64,000 bases of DNA from Hippopus hippopus (GCA_946811185.2 OX328097.1:54899063-54963062); one strand, 5' to 3'; shown: positions 1 to 12,437, numbered from the stretch's first letter. A program made the numbers and translations. The notes: generated by a model from the sequence alone, not told the origin.

Positions 1-1294
1 AATAAGTAACTTAAAGACGACTATTTCTTTCCACTTTGATCAACCAGGGAACAAAACCAATTATTCATTACCTTATCGCTACGAATTTCCAATTGACGCC
101 ATACTAGACCGAAACGATGCTTTTGTAAAACGAAATTTGATTGGTTGATACTGGACCCGACTCAGTCTTACTACAGGTACGAAGCGGGGTTCATGTTATG
201 ATGTCATTTACCGCGAGTTTTGACTTTTAATCGTTGAAATCCGGAATGCTTGTTAACTGGCTCTTTAGATAATTTTCTTCACATAACTAAAACTTTTAAT
301 CGAAATCTACCCGCAGTAAAGCAAAAGAAACCCAATTCCTAGAGAAATCTACTTCCAGTTTCACTTTCGACCAGTTGCTCTACTGTAAGAGTACCGGCTT
401 TTTAACTGATAATTAGTGGGGGGCAGAGAACCAGCAACGCTGACCAATGAAATCATCCCAAGCATACAGATGAAAGCTTGTCAAAATGGCATCGGTTTCG
501 ATTTGAAAGATTATAAACCTGAAAACGCTGTTGACTTCGGAGGAAACAGAAATTTATTGCCTGTGAGTTATTCATTAACATGTTTTTAATCGATGCGTGG
601 TAGGAAAACCGGCTGTCAATGGATGAGATGTGGCATTTAACCCTGAAAGAAGAGTGATGTCCCAGTTGCACGGTCGTGTCCGACCTGCGAAATTGACCCT
701 AATTTGCTCGATATCTCGATCTGTGTTCGGTAAACGGATTGATTATGGTTATAATCTGTAGCATCATCGAAGAACGTATTCAATTAGCTGTGATTTGGTA
801 CATTTCATGACAAAATTGAATCAAAATTGACTTTGTAATTGGACCTTAATTCGAACCCGGTAATATCTGCCCTTCGGCCAAGTTCGACCCCTTGTCTTTA
901 TTTACTTACAAGATACCAAAAAAATTACTGGATCGAGTCCCTGTGTTTTGAACGTGGTTTATCAATTGCCATTGGAGTTTTCACCGACAGATAGATAGAT
1001 GTGAATAACTTCATCGAGGTTGTTTATGTCGTTGCTAAACGACTGACAGTGGCGCCGCCATGTATAAGATCACGTGACTGGCAGTTCAAATGGAAATGAC
1101 CGTTATACAGACGAGGTTAGATGTAGGTACGGAATCGGCTGAGTTGTGACGAGTGCTGCATGTCCGTGATTGGTTGCATATGAAGAGGAATAACTCATAC
1201 AAAACACATTAACTTACCTTTTGACATTGTTACTTCCCCTGCTTTTGATTTTTTACATAATTTTTCATTTTAACCACGAATTGAACCCTCACAG
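1..1294. other. Unannotated sequence, left edge
   Basis: No exon, RNA gene or repeat family that I can support. This stretch is less AT-biased than most of the window. It contains one CACGTG hexamer near 1070 and a short GATA run near 991. It could be intron or intergenic DNA upstream of the candidate exon at 1295. Confidence 0.4.
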
Positions 1295-1503
1295 AGGAAC
1301 TGGTAACCCAGGTGATTTATTCAAATGTTAATTTGTGCAAAACTAAAGCAGAAACTGAGAGAGAACAGAAAAAAAATGTAATAAATACATTAAGACAAAT
1401 TTTACATCAAATGGAAAATGCGAATAACAAGAGACTGGTTAGAATTAAAGATGCCCGTCTACAGCCGGTGAGCAAAAACGCTGTTAAATTTCAAAAAATT
1501 TAG
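1295..1503 (+). CDS. Candidate 3'-terminal coding exon, unknown protein
   Basis: After a possible acceptor (CCCTCACAG, ending at 1294) the frame stays open for 68 codons to a TAG at 1501-1503. The peptide starts ELVTQVIYSN, is lysine/glutamine rich and helical in the middle (EREQKKNVINTLRQILHQME), and ends NAVKFQKI. An AATAAA hexamer lies at 2030-2035. I do not recognise the protein, and no upstream exon is visible in the window. Composition and the acceptor are the only support, so a chance open frame is quite possible. Confidence 0.25.
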
Positions 1504-2569
1504 AATGGTACAGAAATCAGTCCTTTGTGTAAACATGGATAAATTACTGACATATATAGTGTAATTGAAAAAAAGAAACACGGAGATTTGTATTAGAAAC
1601 CGAACATTGGTCAGAAGAAAACTGGCTGACGATCGAAGCTGTAAACAATGGCGGTGCGTCACGGAAATTTATCGTTGGTTTCCGCCTAGAGTCGGATACG
1701 GTGTAATTTGCATATAGGCCGCGACCTCCTTCTGAAAATCGAGGCTGCAACAGAGAAGCCTCCATTTTCCTTTGTTTACCTCGTTAGACGAAGGGCGAAG
1801 GTCAAATATAGTCACGTGACAGAATGCATGATCATCATACGAATCTACCCGGGTGTATAACGGATATATCGAAAATCTTCGATTCAAAAACCGGAAACGA
1901 CGAGTCTGTTTACATGGAAGGCCGCAACGCAGCGAAATGCATTTTCTATCGACCGTAATCTAAGCAACCTTGCAACCGTCAGGCGCAATATTTAGCATGA
2001 AGATATAAGAATGATAGATAGTTTGATAAAATAAAGACAAAATGAGTTAAAACTGGCTGAAAATGAGTATAAGGGCCTCTTTAATGTAAGGTTCATTCTG
2101 TGACAGTGAGGAAAGAGATGGATAGAGCTAGACGTGATAAAGGAAGAGACGTTTATAAATAGAAAATAAGACAGACACTCAATGAACATAGATCCAGTGT
2201 ATTATTGAAAACTAAACACAGTTTACCAGTCCACCTCCAACAATGATAATTGTCTTCATGTTGATAAAACTTCTACAATGAATTATTTCAACCAGTCTCT
2301 TTCAGACGTAAAGAATATCTGACTTCGTTCGCAGAGGGAACAACTGAAACACTTGTTGTTGACCTTACGAGAGGTCATCGACGGCCAGCGAGATAATACC
2401 AAAATACTGACCCCCGTGTTTGTCATGCGTTATCTATACTTCTTAACCCATTTCTACAAACGCATACAGTCAATATCCCTTTCCCTGTTGCCAAAACAAA
2501 ACCTTTTTAGACTTTTCCAAACTGAAAGTACATACAGACGACAAACTCAATGGGGCTGAAATAATGAAA
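1504..2569. other. Unannotated sequence
   Basis: Nothing that I can support as a gene. There is a GTCACGTGAC palindrome at about 1812-1821 and an AATAAA at 2030-2035. Short open frames on both strands lack homology signals. Confidence 0.4.
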
Positions 2570-2710
2570 TTTGGCAGTGACAAGAGTAGAAAAGGTACCG
2601 GGAGAAGGAGAAAATGCTGGTTACCGGCATTTTCTCCTCCAAGTATGTTTTCGAAGGCATTTTTTCCTCGGGGCAGTATAAAAATGGTATCGTTTGAAAG
2701 AGTGCTTAAG
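2570..2710. repeat. Diverged TTAA-MITE copy
   Basis: A palindromic core (GGAGAAAATGCTGGTTACC and its inverted arm) is flanked by degraded arms, including GTATCGTTTGAAAGAG near 2690. It matches the 220-bp TTAA-MITE family described at 35564. Confidence 0.6.
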
Positions 2711-5066
2711 CGCTGATCCCAACACAAAATATAGTTTCTTTTGAGTACATTACAGATAAAGATCATACTACACAAAACTTGGGCTCTGATCTTGAGTCCA
2801 CGCTGCTTAATATTTCTTTAAGACATTTCGGTCAAAGCAGCTATAAAGAGGCATCAGACTGCTAAATCTACCGGCATGCTTCGCTCTTGAAAGCCTTTCA
2901 CCAGACAAATTCTGTCGTTTGGAAGTGCGATAAAAATATGAATATAACCTTTATGCAGCTCTTGATAAGCGAAATAGACATAACCAAGCAGGAGCAAAAA
3001 CAACATTTTGTTTCCAAGGTTAATTCCTGTCACGTGATCTCCAACAAGAATTCACAGACACTGTGGCCACAAGATCGGTTATACGTCCGATCTTGACTAG
3101 AGCCATCCGCAAGATCGCCTGGCGTTGTGTTGACCAGGCACACTTCAAACCTTGATCATGCTGAATAAACTGTTCACCTAACCATCCCGTACGGTTTTTA
3201 TGATCCTGGAGAAGAATCCGCCAAAAAAAAAAAACTTCTTGAAAAAGGAGAAAATGTACGTGTAAGCAAACAATATTTTCCCCGTTTCCGACAGTTTTCT
3301 ATCATTCCTTTCGCTTTACCTTATTCTGTTTTTTTTCCCTAATGAGAAGGGGTTTAATAAAACCGTCATGCAAATTAAACAAGAAGTATCTTTAAAAAGA
3401 TAATCATGGCCCTCTTGCTCATTTTCTCACAATGTTTTCAAAATGCTTTTTTCCCCATAGTGGTTAAAACACAGGACTGTTTGGTAAAAGGTACTCTCAA
3501 GTCTCAGTGTAGTGGTATATATATAGCATTAATGAACCTTACTTCATTATCGGAAATAGCCAGAATCCCTTAGAATAAACATCTACATTTTTTACCAATC
3601 ACAAATTCCTATCTATTCATTTGTTATCAGTACCAATCAAAGGGCTGAAAGTCCTGAAAAGCGGATTTGTTGAACAGTTTTAAGCTATGATTTGATGAAA
3701 ATTAATTTTTTTTATCACATGTAAAACGTATAATATGTAAGTAATTAGTAGAGTAAGCAAGGGCAATGGGAGTCAAAGTTGCTCTAACAAGTGTGCTGTG
3801 CTGCAACTGTTATTTTACTACTTATTACAGTATTAATTTGATCCAACAGTTTGATGCTGTTTTTTTTCTGCTAGTATTATATTTAGGACTGTAAACACGC
3901 ATAGGACTGGAAAAAACAACAAGATGGATTTATAAGTGAAAGTTATTTGACAAATATATAGAACACTTCAGTTGTTGATTTGTTTATGAGTAAGACTTAA
4001 AAACTATACAAAATAGGATGATGATATATAATGATATTTCTGTAAAAACACAGTGTGAAGGTCTACAGCTGTCAATCAGTTTCAGCAATCATGAACAAAT
4101 TTGATCAAAGAGTACAATATATTGCTACTTACACATGTATGCAATATGGATTTTTTGTGCCTTCTTGTTGAACTCTTTACCAGAGGACAAGATTTTTGAC
4201 TCCCCCAAATTAAAACCAACTATTCAGATTTTCATACTCTCAACAAACTCAAAAATAACTTACTGAATTATAGCTGGAAAATCATTAGTAAAGAAGAAAG
4301 ATAAGATTTAGAAAAAAAAATAGCTCAATTGATATTTCCTTAATGTGCTACACAGCCTCTTTGGGTATTATTAGATTTCATGCCATAGTTTTGGAAAGCT
4401 TTGAGGGAATGGTACTTAATCAATAACACGCGCCATCAACAAGGATTTATATATTCAAATCAGTATCAAGATGTCATAAAATAATAATGAAAGTAAACAG
4501 AGTGACCTATTGCTAAAGTAGCCCTCAGATTATGTGGTTTGTATTTGTAAAGGGTAGAAAAAAATTCTGGAAGAAAAAAAGAAATGAAAAACTGATGTCT
4601 TGTTTTCCAACACTGTTTTCATAAGCCCTATTACACAGGACTCATAAAACATAGGATTTATTGTGCATTAAAGGGCTAAAAAAAAAGAAAAATCCTAAAA
4701 AATTCTCCCAATTTAACTTTGTATGACACAAAATTCAAGGGTCAAATATAGGCCATGTTTGGACAAACCGTAAGGTATTCTGAATGCTGATTACATGTAT
4801 CTGTAACAGTTCTGTTAAATAGCCCCAAAGGCTGGGAATGAACCTAGAACCTTCAGGTCCAAACTCTGTAGGCAAACGCTCTACCACATTGTAACAAAAG
4901 CTAGCTCTATAGCAAGACAGATAAGTGTTCTCTTATACAAACACATTTTACACAAGCTATACATTTATATCAATCTGTGGGATAGACCACTATACAACAT
5001 ATAGATCCATGTCAGGTTTCCTTGGCATCTGACAAATGGATCTGGAGAAAATTTTGATTGGGGTTT
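2711..5066. other. Mostly unannotated; MITE fragments and one tRNA-like relic
   Basis: Broken TTAA-MITE pieces lie at about 3400-3495 (ending ACTGTTTGGTAAAAGG) and 4540-4680. A tRNA-like relic is listed separately at 4822-4896. Otherwise I see AT-rich sequence without a gene. Confidence 0.4.
4822..4896 (-). repeat. tRNA-like relic (SINE head or tRNA pseudogene)
   Basis: On the minus strand an A-box-like TGGTAGAGCGTTTGCC is followed about 30 nt later by a B-box-like GGTTCATTCCC and CAGCC. The arms do not form a convincing complete cloverleaf. A decayed tRNA-derived SINE head is more likely than a working tRNA gene. Confidence 0.4.
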
Positions 5067-5290
5067 ATTTTAACACTTTACTGAACACTCATGTTAATAA
5101 CCCTGAAGGAAATAGGCAATTGAAAGCATCATGGGACAAAGACAAGATTCTGGTAGACAGTATTTTCTCCTGTTCCAACAGTGTTTTCAATCATAAGAGT
5201 GAACTTCAGCTCATTTGTAAGTTTCTGAATTGTTGTCTGCAGATACATTTAAAGAGCCTAAACCTTGTCATATGGGGAAGGAATGAATAA
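5067..5290 (+). repeat. Diverged TTAA-MITE copy
   Basis: It starts ACTTTACTGAACACTC and includes AACCCTGAAGG, a core remnant (TTTTCTCCTGTTCCAACAG) and an end near TTGTCATATGGGGAAGG. All family blocks are in order but heavily mutated. Confidence 0.55.
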
Positions 5291-5419
5291 CGAAATAGCA
5301 TCCATTTGATTACCATTTTTGATTAAAAATAAAAAGTAATTTATGCATAGATGGTGGACATAGACTAATCTGAACAATCTTACAAAAATTAACCCCCCTC
5401 TAAATGTGGATCTGGGGTC

Positions 5420-5545
5420 CTGCATGGCTTACCAGTAAAGTTTAGGACTTGTTACCTGATGGCCATATGTTTTTCTGTGGGAGTGTCCTAAGGCAAGACA
5501 CTTCAGAGCCCTAGCCTAGTACAGCTGAAACCCAGACATACATAA
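5420..5545 (-). repeat. Dispersed repeat fragment (SINE-like)
   Basis: The minus strand reads ATGTCTGGGTTTCAGCTG, then AGGCTAGGGCTCTGAAG and TGTCTTGCCTTAGGACA. Related pieces occur near 7795-7870, 28463-28530, 56381-56410 and 62855-62918, so this is an interspersed family whose class I cannot tell. Confidence 0.45.
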
Positions 5546-5594
5546 ATAAGCTAGCTGTAGCTGTTATATGACTGGAATGATTTTGAAACCAACA

Positions 5595-6183
5595 TTAAAG
5601 GCCCAGTAAAGGCCAAAATATCAAAGCAGGTGTCAAAATACATTTAAATTTAACTCGTTACCAAACGACAAAATTTTAGACCAGTCAAAATTCAAAGCAT
5701 TTGCAGATGACAAAATACACGCAAATCAAAAATTGAAATTCGATTTCAGAAGGGTAGAAAACATTGTGGGAAAAGGAGAAAATGCTGGTAACCAGCATTT
5801 TCTCCTTTTCCCACAATGTTTTCAAAAGCTTTCTTTCTCAGGGTCATTAAAAGTCGGGACTGTGTAGTAAAGAGTTAAATTATACCCTTTAAAAGTATGG
5901 AAAATATCGTGGAGATGACAGTCTCTCATCATGTGGTCGGGCCATATGTTAGTCGCAGCCAGAAAAAAAAGAATTTTAAAATCAGGCAAAAAGTAAACAA
6001 AAGACACAGCTACCTGGCAGGTTTTAACATAGTTTTGAAATTAATTTCTTTGTCAGCGACTAACACTTTGACCGACCATACAATGACAGGTTGTCATCTT
6101 CACAATAATTTCCGTACTTTTAAATGGTATGATATAAATTCAAATGCATTTAAACACCCACTTTGTTTACATTTGGCCTTTAT
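5595..6183 (+). mobile_element. Foldback element with TTAAAGGCCCAGTAAAGG terminus, MITE nested inside
   Basis: The left end (TTAAAGGCCCAGTAAAGGCC) and the inverted right end (GTTTACATTTGGCCTTTA) share about 55 bp of imperfect inverted repeat. Internal arms also pair: GACAGTCTCTCATCATGTGG against GGTTGTCATCTTCACAATAA is a weak example. A second copy lies at 46795-47172. A TTAA-MITE (5654-5874) has inserted within it. It is non-autonomous and the superfamily is unknown. Confidence 0.6.
5654..5874 (-). mobile_element. TTAA-MITE, complete, nested in foldback element
   Basis: 221 bp flanked by TTAA at 5650-5653 and 5875-5878. It has CTCGTTACC/GGTAAAGAG-type termini and a perfect central palindrome around GCTGGTAACCAGC at about 5784-5796. 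It interrupts the element at 5595-6183, so it is the younger insertion. Confidence 0.8.
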
Positions 6184-6967
6184 TGTTACTTTAAACACCA
6201 TTCAATTAATCAAATTGGATCTAACATTGGCCTCCTGCAAGGTTAACCTTTATCTGACATTTCTGTCAGCCTTACAAAATGTAGCTCTTAAGTTTTTGAA
6301 AATGTATTTTTTTTTTCATTCTCACCAAAGTCATTTTTTTCCCCATTCCTTAACACCATAAAGGATACAATGTGTTTTAACTAAGGTAAGTGTGGCTATA
6401 TTATCCAATTTTGGAGGATGTTCAGAAAAACTTTTGAAACAACTTATCCAATTGGCTGAGCTTTATTTAGCTGTACTAAAAATCAAGGGTTTTCAGGACT
6501 AGTGAAGGTGGTTTTTGTCTGAGATTATGCTTTAAGTCAGATTGAAAATATTAACAGCTCACCCTAGGGTTTGTAAACATGTGAGCTTAAATAGATACAC
6601 TAAACATGATGACTATATTTTCCTTTACCATAGTATTTTAAGCATTTCTAAAATCATTATTAATCATCATAATGCAAGACTCTTTTGAAATATTGAAACT
6701 TCTGTACTCGGACATCAATGTTTTGATTTTTAAAACAGCATTCTACAAATCTAGTCAGACTATAAACACAACACTTTTTAAACTTTTATATAGCGGGTAT
6801 TATCATATAGACTGCAAACAATTCAAATCTAAAATAGTGTGCCTATAGGAGTGGAATTTTACTATGTTAGGTGGTCTGATCTTAATCTACTCTTGCTACA
6901 AAGGAAACCAACTGTCCTCATTCTGAAGTATAAAGCATGTATTGTTTTGAAACTAGTATGATTTAGT
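6184..6967. other. Unannotated AT-rich sequence
   Basis: No gene, RNA or repeat structure that I can support. Confidence 0.4.
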
Positions 6968-6971
6968 TTAA

Positions 6972-7196
6972 ACCCTTACAAAACAATCCCGACTTTGAAC
7001 GACCCTGAGGAAGAAGGCTTTCAAAAAAGAATTTGGGAATAAGAGAAAATGCTGGTAACCAGCATTTTTCCTTTTCCCACAATGTCTTCACACCTTCCAG
7101 AAATAAAATTCTTTTTTCTTTTGAGTCACATTGATTCTGTTATCAGGTAATGCTTTCCATTTGGACAAGTCTCAAATTTTGTTGTGTGGTAAAGAG
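6972..7196 (+). mobile_element. TTAA-MITE
   Basis: It is flanked by TTAA (6968-6971 and 7197-7200), with arm ACAATCCCGACTTTGAACGA first and the far arm ending TTGTTGTGTGGTAAAGAG. The palindrome is slightly eroded (GAATTTGGGAATAAGAG). Confidence 0.75.
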
Positions 7197-7200
7197 TTAA

Positions 7201-8689
7201 AAAAAACAACACTGGAGTCCTCTCAGGGAAATAGAAACAATGGCTTTTTGTATGTAATTTCTTACTGAAAGCACATTGTCCTTTCCATGACTCTAACACC
7301 TAGGAATCCCTTCAAGGGTTCTTCTTTATTACTACACAACTTGAAACTATTAATTTCAAAACGAAATACAAACTCAAACTAGACACAACAATTTGATTGT
7401 TCAGAAACAATGATTTCTTCTCTCTTTTAAAAAGAAAATTCTTGGTTTTATTCCTGACCTAAAAAAAAGTTATGTAATAGTCTGAAAGGTAAAAACTAAA
7501 TGGTGTGTTCAGTATTTTCTAAGATTTAGGCCATGTGTAATTAATGAGTATTGAATATACCTTTCTTCTGTTACATAAATGAAAATTCACCTTGTATCAT
7601 CATAAAGACACAAGTCAAGAAATAATGATTTCACAAAAGAAAAGTAAGGTTAACTCATGCACTGCCACAAAACATGAAATTGATTGTAACTACCTTCAAG
7701 AATAATTTGATGTTTGACTGATTTCTGGTGGTTACATTAGTTTCAACACTGCTTCAGTCTTACAGTGACAACAACCCATTTATTTGTGTACGGCTTGGGT
7801 TTTACTAGGGCTGATTCTATGCAGTGTCTTGTCTATAGGCACTCCTACAAAATCTTGGCAACTAGGTGAGGATAAATCCAGGGATAACCCATCCGACATC
7901 CACCAATCAGCCACAGTCTCACAGAACCTCACTAAATAAATGAACAAGATTATATCATTTCACCGCTATATTGGTGCAAATATAAAAAAAAAAACATAGG
8001 CTGATAGATTCAAGCTTAGACCTCATATTCTGCACAGTCTGAACTTAGATTACCATTCACAGTTTCAAAAAAAAAAAAAAACCAGTGTTACACTTAACTA
8101 TAAAAAATGGACTAATACTTAAAAATTTCAAGTTCATTTTATGTGTATCACATAAAATAAAGGAGACCTACATGTAATATGCAAACTCACATTCTTGGGT
8201 CCACTTCTATTCAGTTAAAAAGTGCAGGTGTAAGTACAGTGTAAAAAATGGAATTTAGTCTCACATGTAATGAAAGTTAAAGTGTGGTGGGATTTTGAAA
8301 TTTTGTCAGTGATCATGGAAGTTTTATTCATTTACATACAGATGTAGATTCTTTTTTGAAGTTTTGAGCCACATCTTCGTGAATTTACATAATTGAACAA
8401 GTGCAGGGACATGTGCAAAAAAAACCCAAAACATGATGTAGCATGATGAGATACTTGAAATTCAATATTAACACTGGTAAAAAGGCTGTTCATTACATCC
8501 AATGCAGTTTTGAGTGAATCCATTTTCATGGTCTAAAGAAAAGAATTAAAATCATCACTCAACACCTGGAAGAACATAGTCCAGATATTATTTGCTTTTT
8601 GATATCTGCAAATCCCTGCACTGGGTACAGCCAGAATGGACCAAGATCACACTCAGTGTGACAAGTTGCCATGCAAAGTAAAAATTGAC
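7201..8689. other. Mostly unannotated sequence
   Basis: One dispersed-repeat fragment lies near 7795-7870 (TGGGTTTTACTAGGGCTG). Long A runs occur near 7983 and 8068. No gene seen. Confidence 0.4.
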
Positions 8690-8885
8690 CTTTACATAAC
8701 TAAAATGAAACTTTCAAGTCGATAGTACAAATCCAAATATTTCTATTTCAATGTTACTTTTTTGGGGAAAAATACCTCCTTACCGAGCAGTATAGATCAG
8801 AGATCAGACTGCACGTTCGGTGCAATCTGATCTTGATCTACACTGTCTGCAAAAGATCCTTGAGTAGCACTTAGCAGCCTAAGGG
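8690..8885. repeat. Second TTAA-bounded MITE family (AGATCAGACTGCAC)
   Basis: It ends CCTAAGGG before TTAA at 8886-8889. The core is an inverted repeat (GATCAGACTGCAC ... GTGCAATCTGATC), preceded by ATGAAACTTTCAAGTCG, a block shared with 16921-17125 and, inverted, with 29521-29716. Confidence 0.6.
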
Positions 8886-8889
8886 TTAA

Positions 8890-10046
8890 AGGAATTGGCC
8901 CCCCTATAAAACTTTAAAAACTATAGGCATACTTTCAATCTGAGGTTTGAATTACTTGCTGTTAACATGAAGCACAGTTACCGTCCCCGTTGAGCAGCAG
9001 TTCATCATAAAACTGTACTTTATTAAATAAAGAACAGATATTTTCATTTTGCTGTGTGTACATATACTTCAATCTCCAAGCATAAAAAATATCAAAGAAT
9101 TTAAATCTACATGTCCAAATAGTAAGACGTAAAGATCTAGACTAACATCTGTCTAAAAATTCTGCATTCTTTTTTATTCTTCTGCATGAAAGGTAACAAA
9201 ATAAAATTCAAGCATATTAGAAGGACTATGAATGACAATGACTTTTACACCTTGAAGATAATTGAGTATCTGAGGCTTAAAGTCCAGGAAGATGGGTTAA
9301 GTTAGTGGATGTCTAGTTCACTGATAGGGACACGATTTCCCATCGAAAATCCTCAGTATAAATTCAGGTCACGGGTTCGTACTTGATCGGGGCCGTTTGT
9401 GAACGAAGGATTTCTTTATGTCCCATCGATAACCGGAGAGAAATTTTGGAAGCAGTCTTGCATAAATCAAACGTTAAATATTTTTTTTATCAACTACATG
9501 GTCTCCATTTTTTTTTAAACGTTTCACAGAAATGTTTCAAACAATTCGGAAATTCATCGGTAGTGCTATACGAAGGACGGTACCTAATAAGGGGCCGAAT
9601 CGACTTTATGGGTTCTTTCAGGGATCGTATATAAGATCCCTGGTTCTGTGTATTCGTTATCGAAAGGGTTTTAAGTTATTTACGGCCAAATTCTATCTAG
9701 CTATCTGAACAGTTAAAGATATTTGATATAATGCAGAGCTGAAAATGTAATTTCATTTAGAAATTATTGCTTAATCTCCTTGTTTTTTTGCTATATAGCA
9801 AATCCGCTAAAAAGTAGGTCAAAATCCAGCACATTCAGCCACGCCGAAAAAAATAAAACGGCAGGAAACCCCTGTCTTATCTTCAGAACATTCAGTAGGA
9901 AACTAGATCTACTCTGTTTCAAAGACTATAAAACTTCAAAAGGACTTTCTGTCGCATTAAACTTCCCACCGTCTATCCTTTGATCCTGAAACTCTACTAT
10001 TGTATAGCATATACAATGCATCTCTGTTGCATTACATAAAAAAATG
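8890..10046. other. Unannotated sequence with a weak tRNA-like stretch
   Basis: Around 9308-9385 an A-box-like and a B-box-like (GGGTTCGTACTTG) segment suggest a decayed tRNA-derived repeat. Short open frames here show no recognisable domains. Confidence 0.35.
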
Positions 10047-10277
10047 AGCCATGCTCTGGGAAAAGGAGGTTAAATGTTTCTGTAAAAAGTATCGACCCTG
10101 GTCAGCCCGCGCAATCCGCGCAGGTTGACCTGAGTCGAAACTTTTTGCTTTTGGTAAATTGTCTGCATTATTCAGTCAGTTGTCAGATAAAATGGAGTCT
10201 ATGGGTCCATAAAATGTGATGACTTGCGTGGCATAATGCAATCACGGATATGCATTAAACCCCCTATTGCCAGAGCC
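10047..10277. mobile_element. Third repeat family (GGTCAGCCYGCGCA), complete copy
   Basis: Inverted ends GAGCCATGCTCTGGG and CCAGAGCCTGGCT enclose a GC-rich hairpin (CCGCGCAATCCGCGCAGG) and the blocks TTCAGTCAGTTGTCAG and GATATGCATTAAACCCCC. Related copies occur at 37906-38155, 38620-38785, 41053-41758 and in the HSP90 intron near 61230-61430. Confidence 0.6.
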
Positions 10278-10382
10278 TGGCTAAACGGTATTTCTTCTGT
10301 TCATAACTATCACCACGTATGCATAACTTATTTTATGGAACTGTAAGTGCATGAAGTGTTGATAATGTATTTCCCTTAGGTT

Positions 10383-10672
10383 TTAAACGCTGTTTTCAAC
10401 ATTATTTAAGTTATATCACAGCGGCTTTGACACGTATCCATGCTTTCCTCGAGGCTCTCTGACCAGTACTTAATGCTCATCCAACCCCTGGCTGCTTTCC
10501 CATGTTATTATCATCGAAAAAATGGTCAGCGGTCAGTGAAGAATGAATCCTATCGCAATGACAATCATCAAGCCTCGAAAAGACATTGTCCGAGTTGCGG
10601 ATTCGAACCAGCAACACTCCCCGACCCCAGTTTCAAACTTTGTACGGTACCGACTGAGTTACCAGGCCCAGC
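10383..10672 (-). mobile_element. tRNA-derived SINE
   Basis: On the minus strand, starting near 10672, the head reads GGGCCTGGTAACTCAGTCGG (A box) and then GGTTCGAATCC, a canonical B box. A body follows, and the end reads GTTGAAAACAGCGTTTAAAA. The tail resembles the GCGTTAAACACC end of the short copy at 16118. This suggests a bivalve V-SINE/RUDI-like family; the assignment is from memory of family traits. Confidence 0.75.
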
Positions 10673-10833
10673 ATAAATTGTTATTAGAAGATGACATCAA
10701 TTGAGCAACTGCTCAAAGTATGCACGTAGCTTCTTTTGTGTTTTGTTTTTAGGGTGGTATTGCATAGGATCTGACCTAATTTGGCTGTTGAAGGAAGAAT
10801 ATTATTGAACGGCACGTTGAGGTCCAGGGTGGT

Positions 10834-10852
10834 GGGGGGGGGGGGGGGGGGG
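10834..10852 (+). repeat. Poly-G tract (19 G)
   Basis: An uninterrupted run of 19 G follows GGT and is itself followed by CGAGGGTGG. It could fold as a G-quadruplex and is prone to length error in assembly. Confidence 0.85.
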
Positions 10853-11154
10853 CGAGGGTGGAAAGGTAAACTGTTATTTCCCTTTTAAGCTCCGAATAAA
10901 CCTGTAAGACATAATTAGCATAGAATTTCATGGTTTCTTTTTTTTTTGTTAATATAAACAGATCTCCTAAATCACAAATTTCACTAAAAATCATATTTTC
11001 TTGGAAGAAAGACAGTTAGATCTACGCAAGATAGTTTTCGTTGTAAATTACAATAACCTGAGAGACCTTTAAAGCCCCAGTAAAGTCCAAATACAGGTAA
11101 TTTTCACCGTTTATAACTCGAAAATATATCGGATTACCCATCACAACACACATA

Positions 11155-12435
11155 CGAGGGGCGTTCAATAAGTAATGCCCCTGACCCACTTCCCATACCA
11201 GTAGAGCAACGAAACTTGGCACAGTTATTAGTCTTTCTCTACATAGGAACCACCCAGAGTTATGCATTTTTCCCTTCAGTTGATGCAGCTCTGGAGACCG
11301 TTTTTGTAGAACATCCCAGGTTGGTCCTCCAACCACGACGTGACTTCAGAAATCAAGGCTGCATCATCTGGGAAACGCTTTCCTTTCAAAAACAACTTCA
11401 TGGCTGGGAAGAGGTGAAAGTCAGAGGGTGCAAGGTCAGGAAAGTAGGGAGGATGGGGGGGATTTCATAGCCACACGCCCGTGCTTCTGATCTGGCGACA
11501 TGCAAGTTGTGGACCGGAGCGTTGTCATGCAGGAGGAGGATACCTTTGCTGATCTTGCCCCGCCTCTTGATTTTGATAGTTTCTCTTAATTTCCTCAAAA
11601 GTGAAGCATAATAGGCTCCTGTAATTGTGGTACCCTTTGCCAGGAAATCTGTCATCACTACTCCGTCCTGGTCCCAGAAGACTGTGAGCATGACCTTGCC
11701 AGTGGAGGGCTGCACCCTTGCCTTCTTTGGAGGTGGTGAGTCCAAGTGCTTCCACTGCATTGACTGGGCTTTGGTCTCTGGATCATAGTGATAGACCCAG
11801 GTTTCATCCTGTGTAATCAATCTTTTGAAAAACTTTGACTCATCTTCTTGGCACATCTCCAAATTCATCCTCGAGCATTCGACGCATTCTCGCTTCTGGA
11901 AAGGTGTGAGCAACCTGGCAATCCATCTGGCAGACACCTTATGCATATGCAAATGGTCATAAATGATAGTTTCCACAGACCCTGTACTAATCTTGACCTC
12001 TTGGGCTATTTGGCGAATAGTAATGCGCTGATCTTCCGAAATGGCAGCCTCAACTTGACGGACAGATGGCAGAAGGGGGGCGACCAGGTCTGGGAGCTGT
12101 TTCCACAGACTTCCGGCCATGTTTGAATTCACGATGCCAGCGTTTTACAAGGTCATATGATGGGGCATCATCACCATAAGTTTCTTTCATTTCATCAAAA
12201 GTCTCCTATGGTGTGCGTCCTTTCAAATACAAAAACCGGATCACTGCGCGACACTCAACAGGTTCCATTTCACACCTGACTCAGTTCAAACACCTGTAAA
12301 TCAGAAACCACAACTAGTTCAGAGCTGTAATTTGCCACATAACCCATGGAGATATAAATCATTGCACCTGCAAAATTTCAGCCAGATCAGACAACTGGAA
12401 GTGGGTCAGGGGCATTACTTATTGAACGCTCCTCG
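11155..12435 (-). mobile_element. Mariner-type DNA transposon, degraded
   Basis: A 1281-bp element with TA duplications at 11153-11154 and 12436-12437. Its terminal inverted repeats are over 35 bp and begin CGAGGGGCGTTCAATAAGTA on the left and CGAGGAGCGTTCAATAAGTA on the inverted right end. It encodes a broken transposase on the minus strand, described separately. The TIRs still match closely, so ends and target site are secure. Confidence 0.93.
11228..12268 (-). pseudogene. Mariner transposase pseudogene
   Basis: This is a Tc1/mariner DDE transposase of cut-and-paste type. The start is ATG at 12268-12266 (MEPVECRAVIRF), and the reading then meets a TAG after KGRTP. A frameshift follows the HGRK segment, after which the frame runs from residues like VRQVEAAISEDQRI through the second helix-turn-helix. 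The first aspartate is intact in TQDETWVYHY and the second in LHDNAPVH. A one-base shift at a poly-C tract (about 11460) moves PDLAPSD, the third aspartate, into another frame, 34 residues after the second. A TGA then interrupts the C-terminal part before GGSYVEKD and a TAA at 11228-11230. There are at least four disablements, so it cannot make transposase. Confidence 0.88.
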
Positions 12436-12437
12436 TA

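Noticed and set aside
5897..6361. 154-codon open frame
   Set aside because: It lies across the foldback element at 5595-6183 and its flank; there are no motifs and it starts inside the repeat.
11216..12126. Plus-strand open frames in the mariner
   Set aside because: They are antisense readings of the transposase pseudogene.
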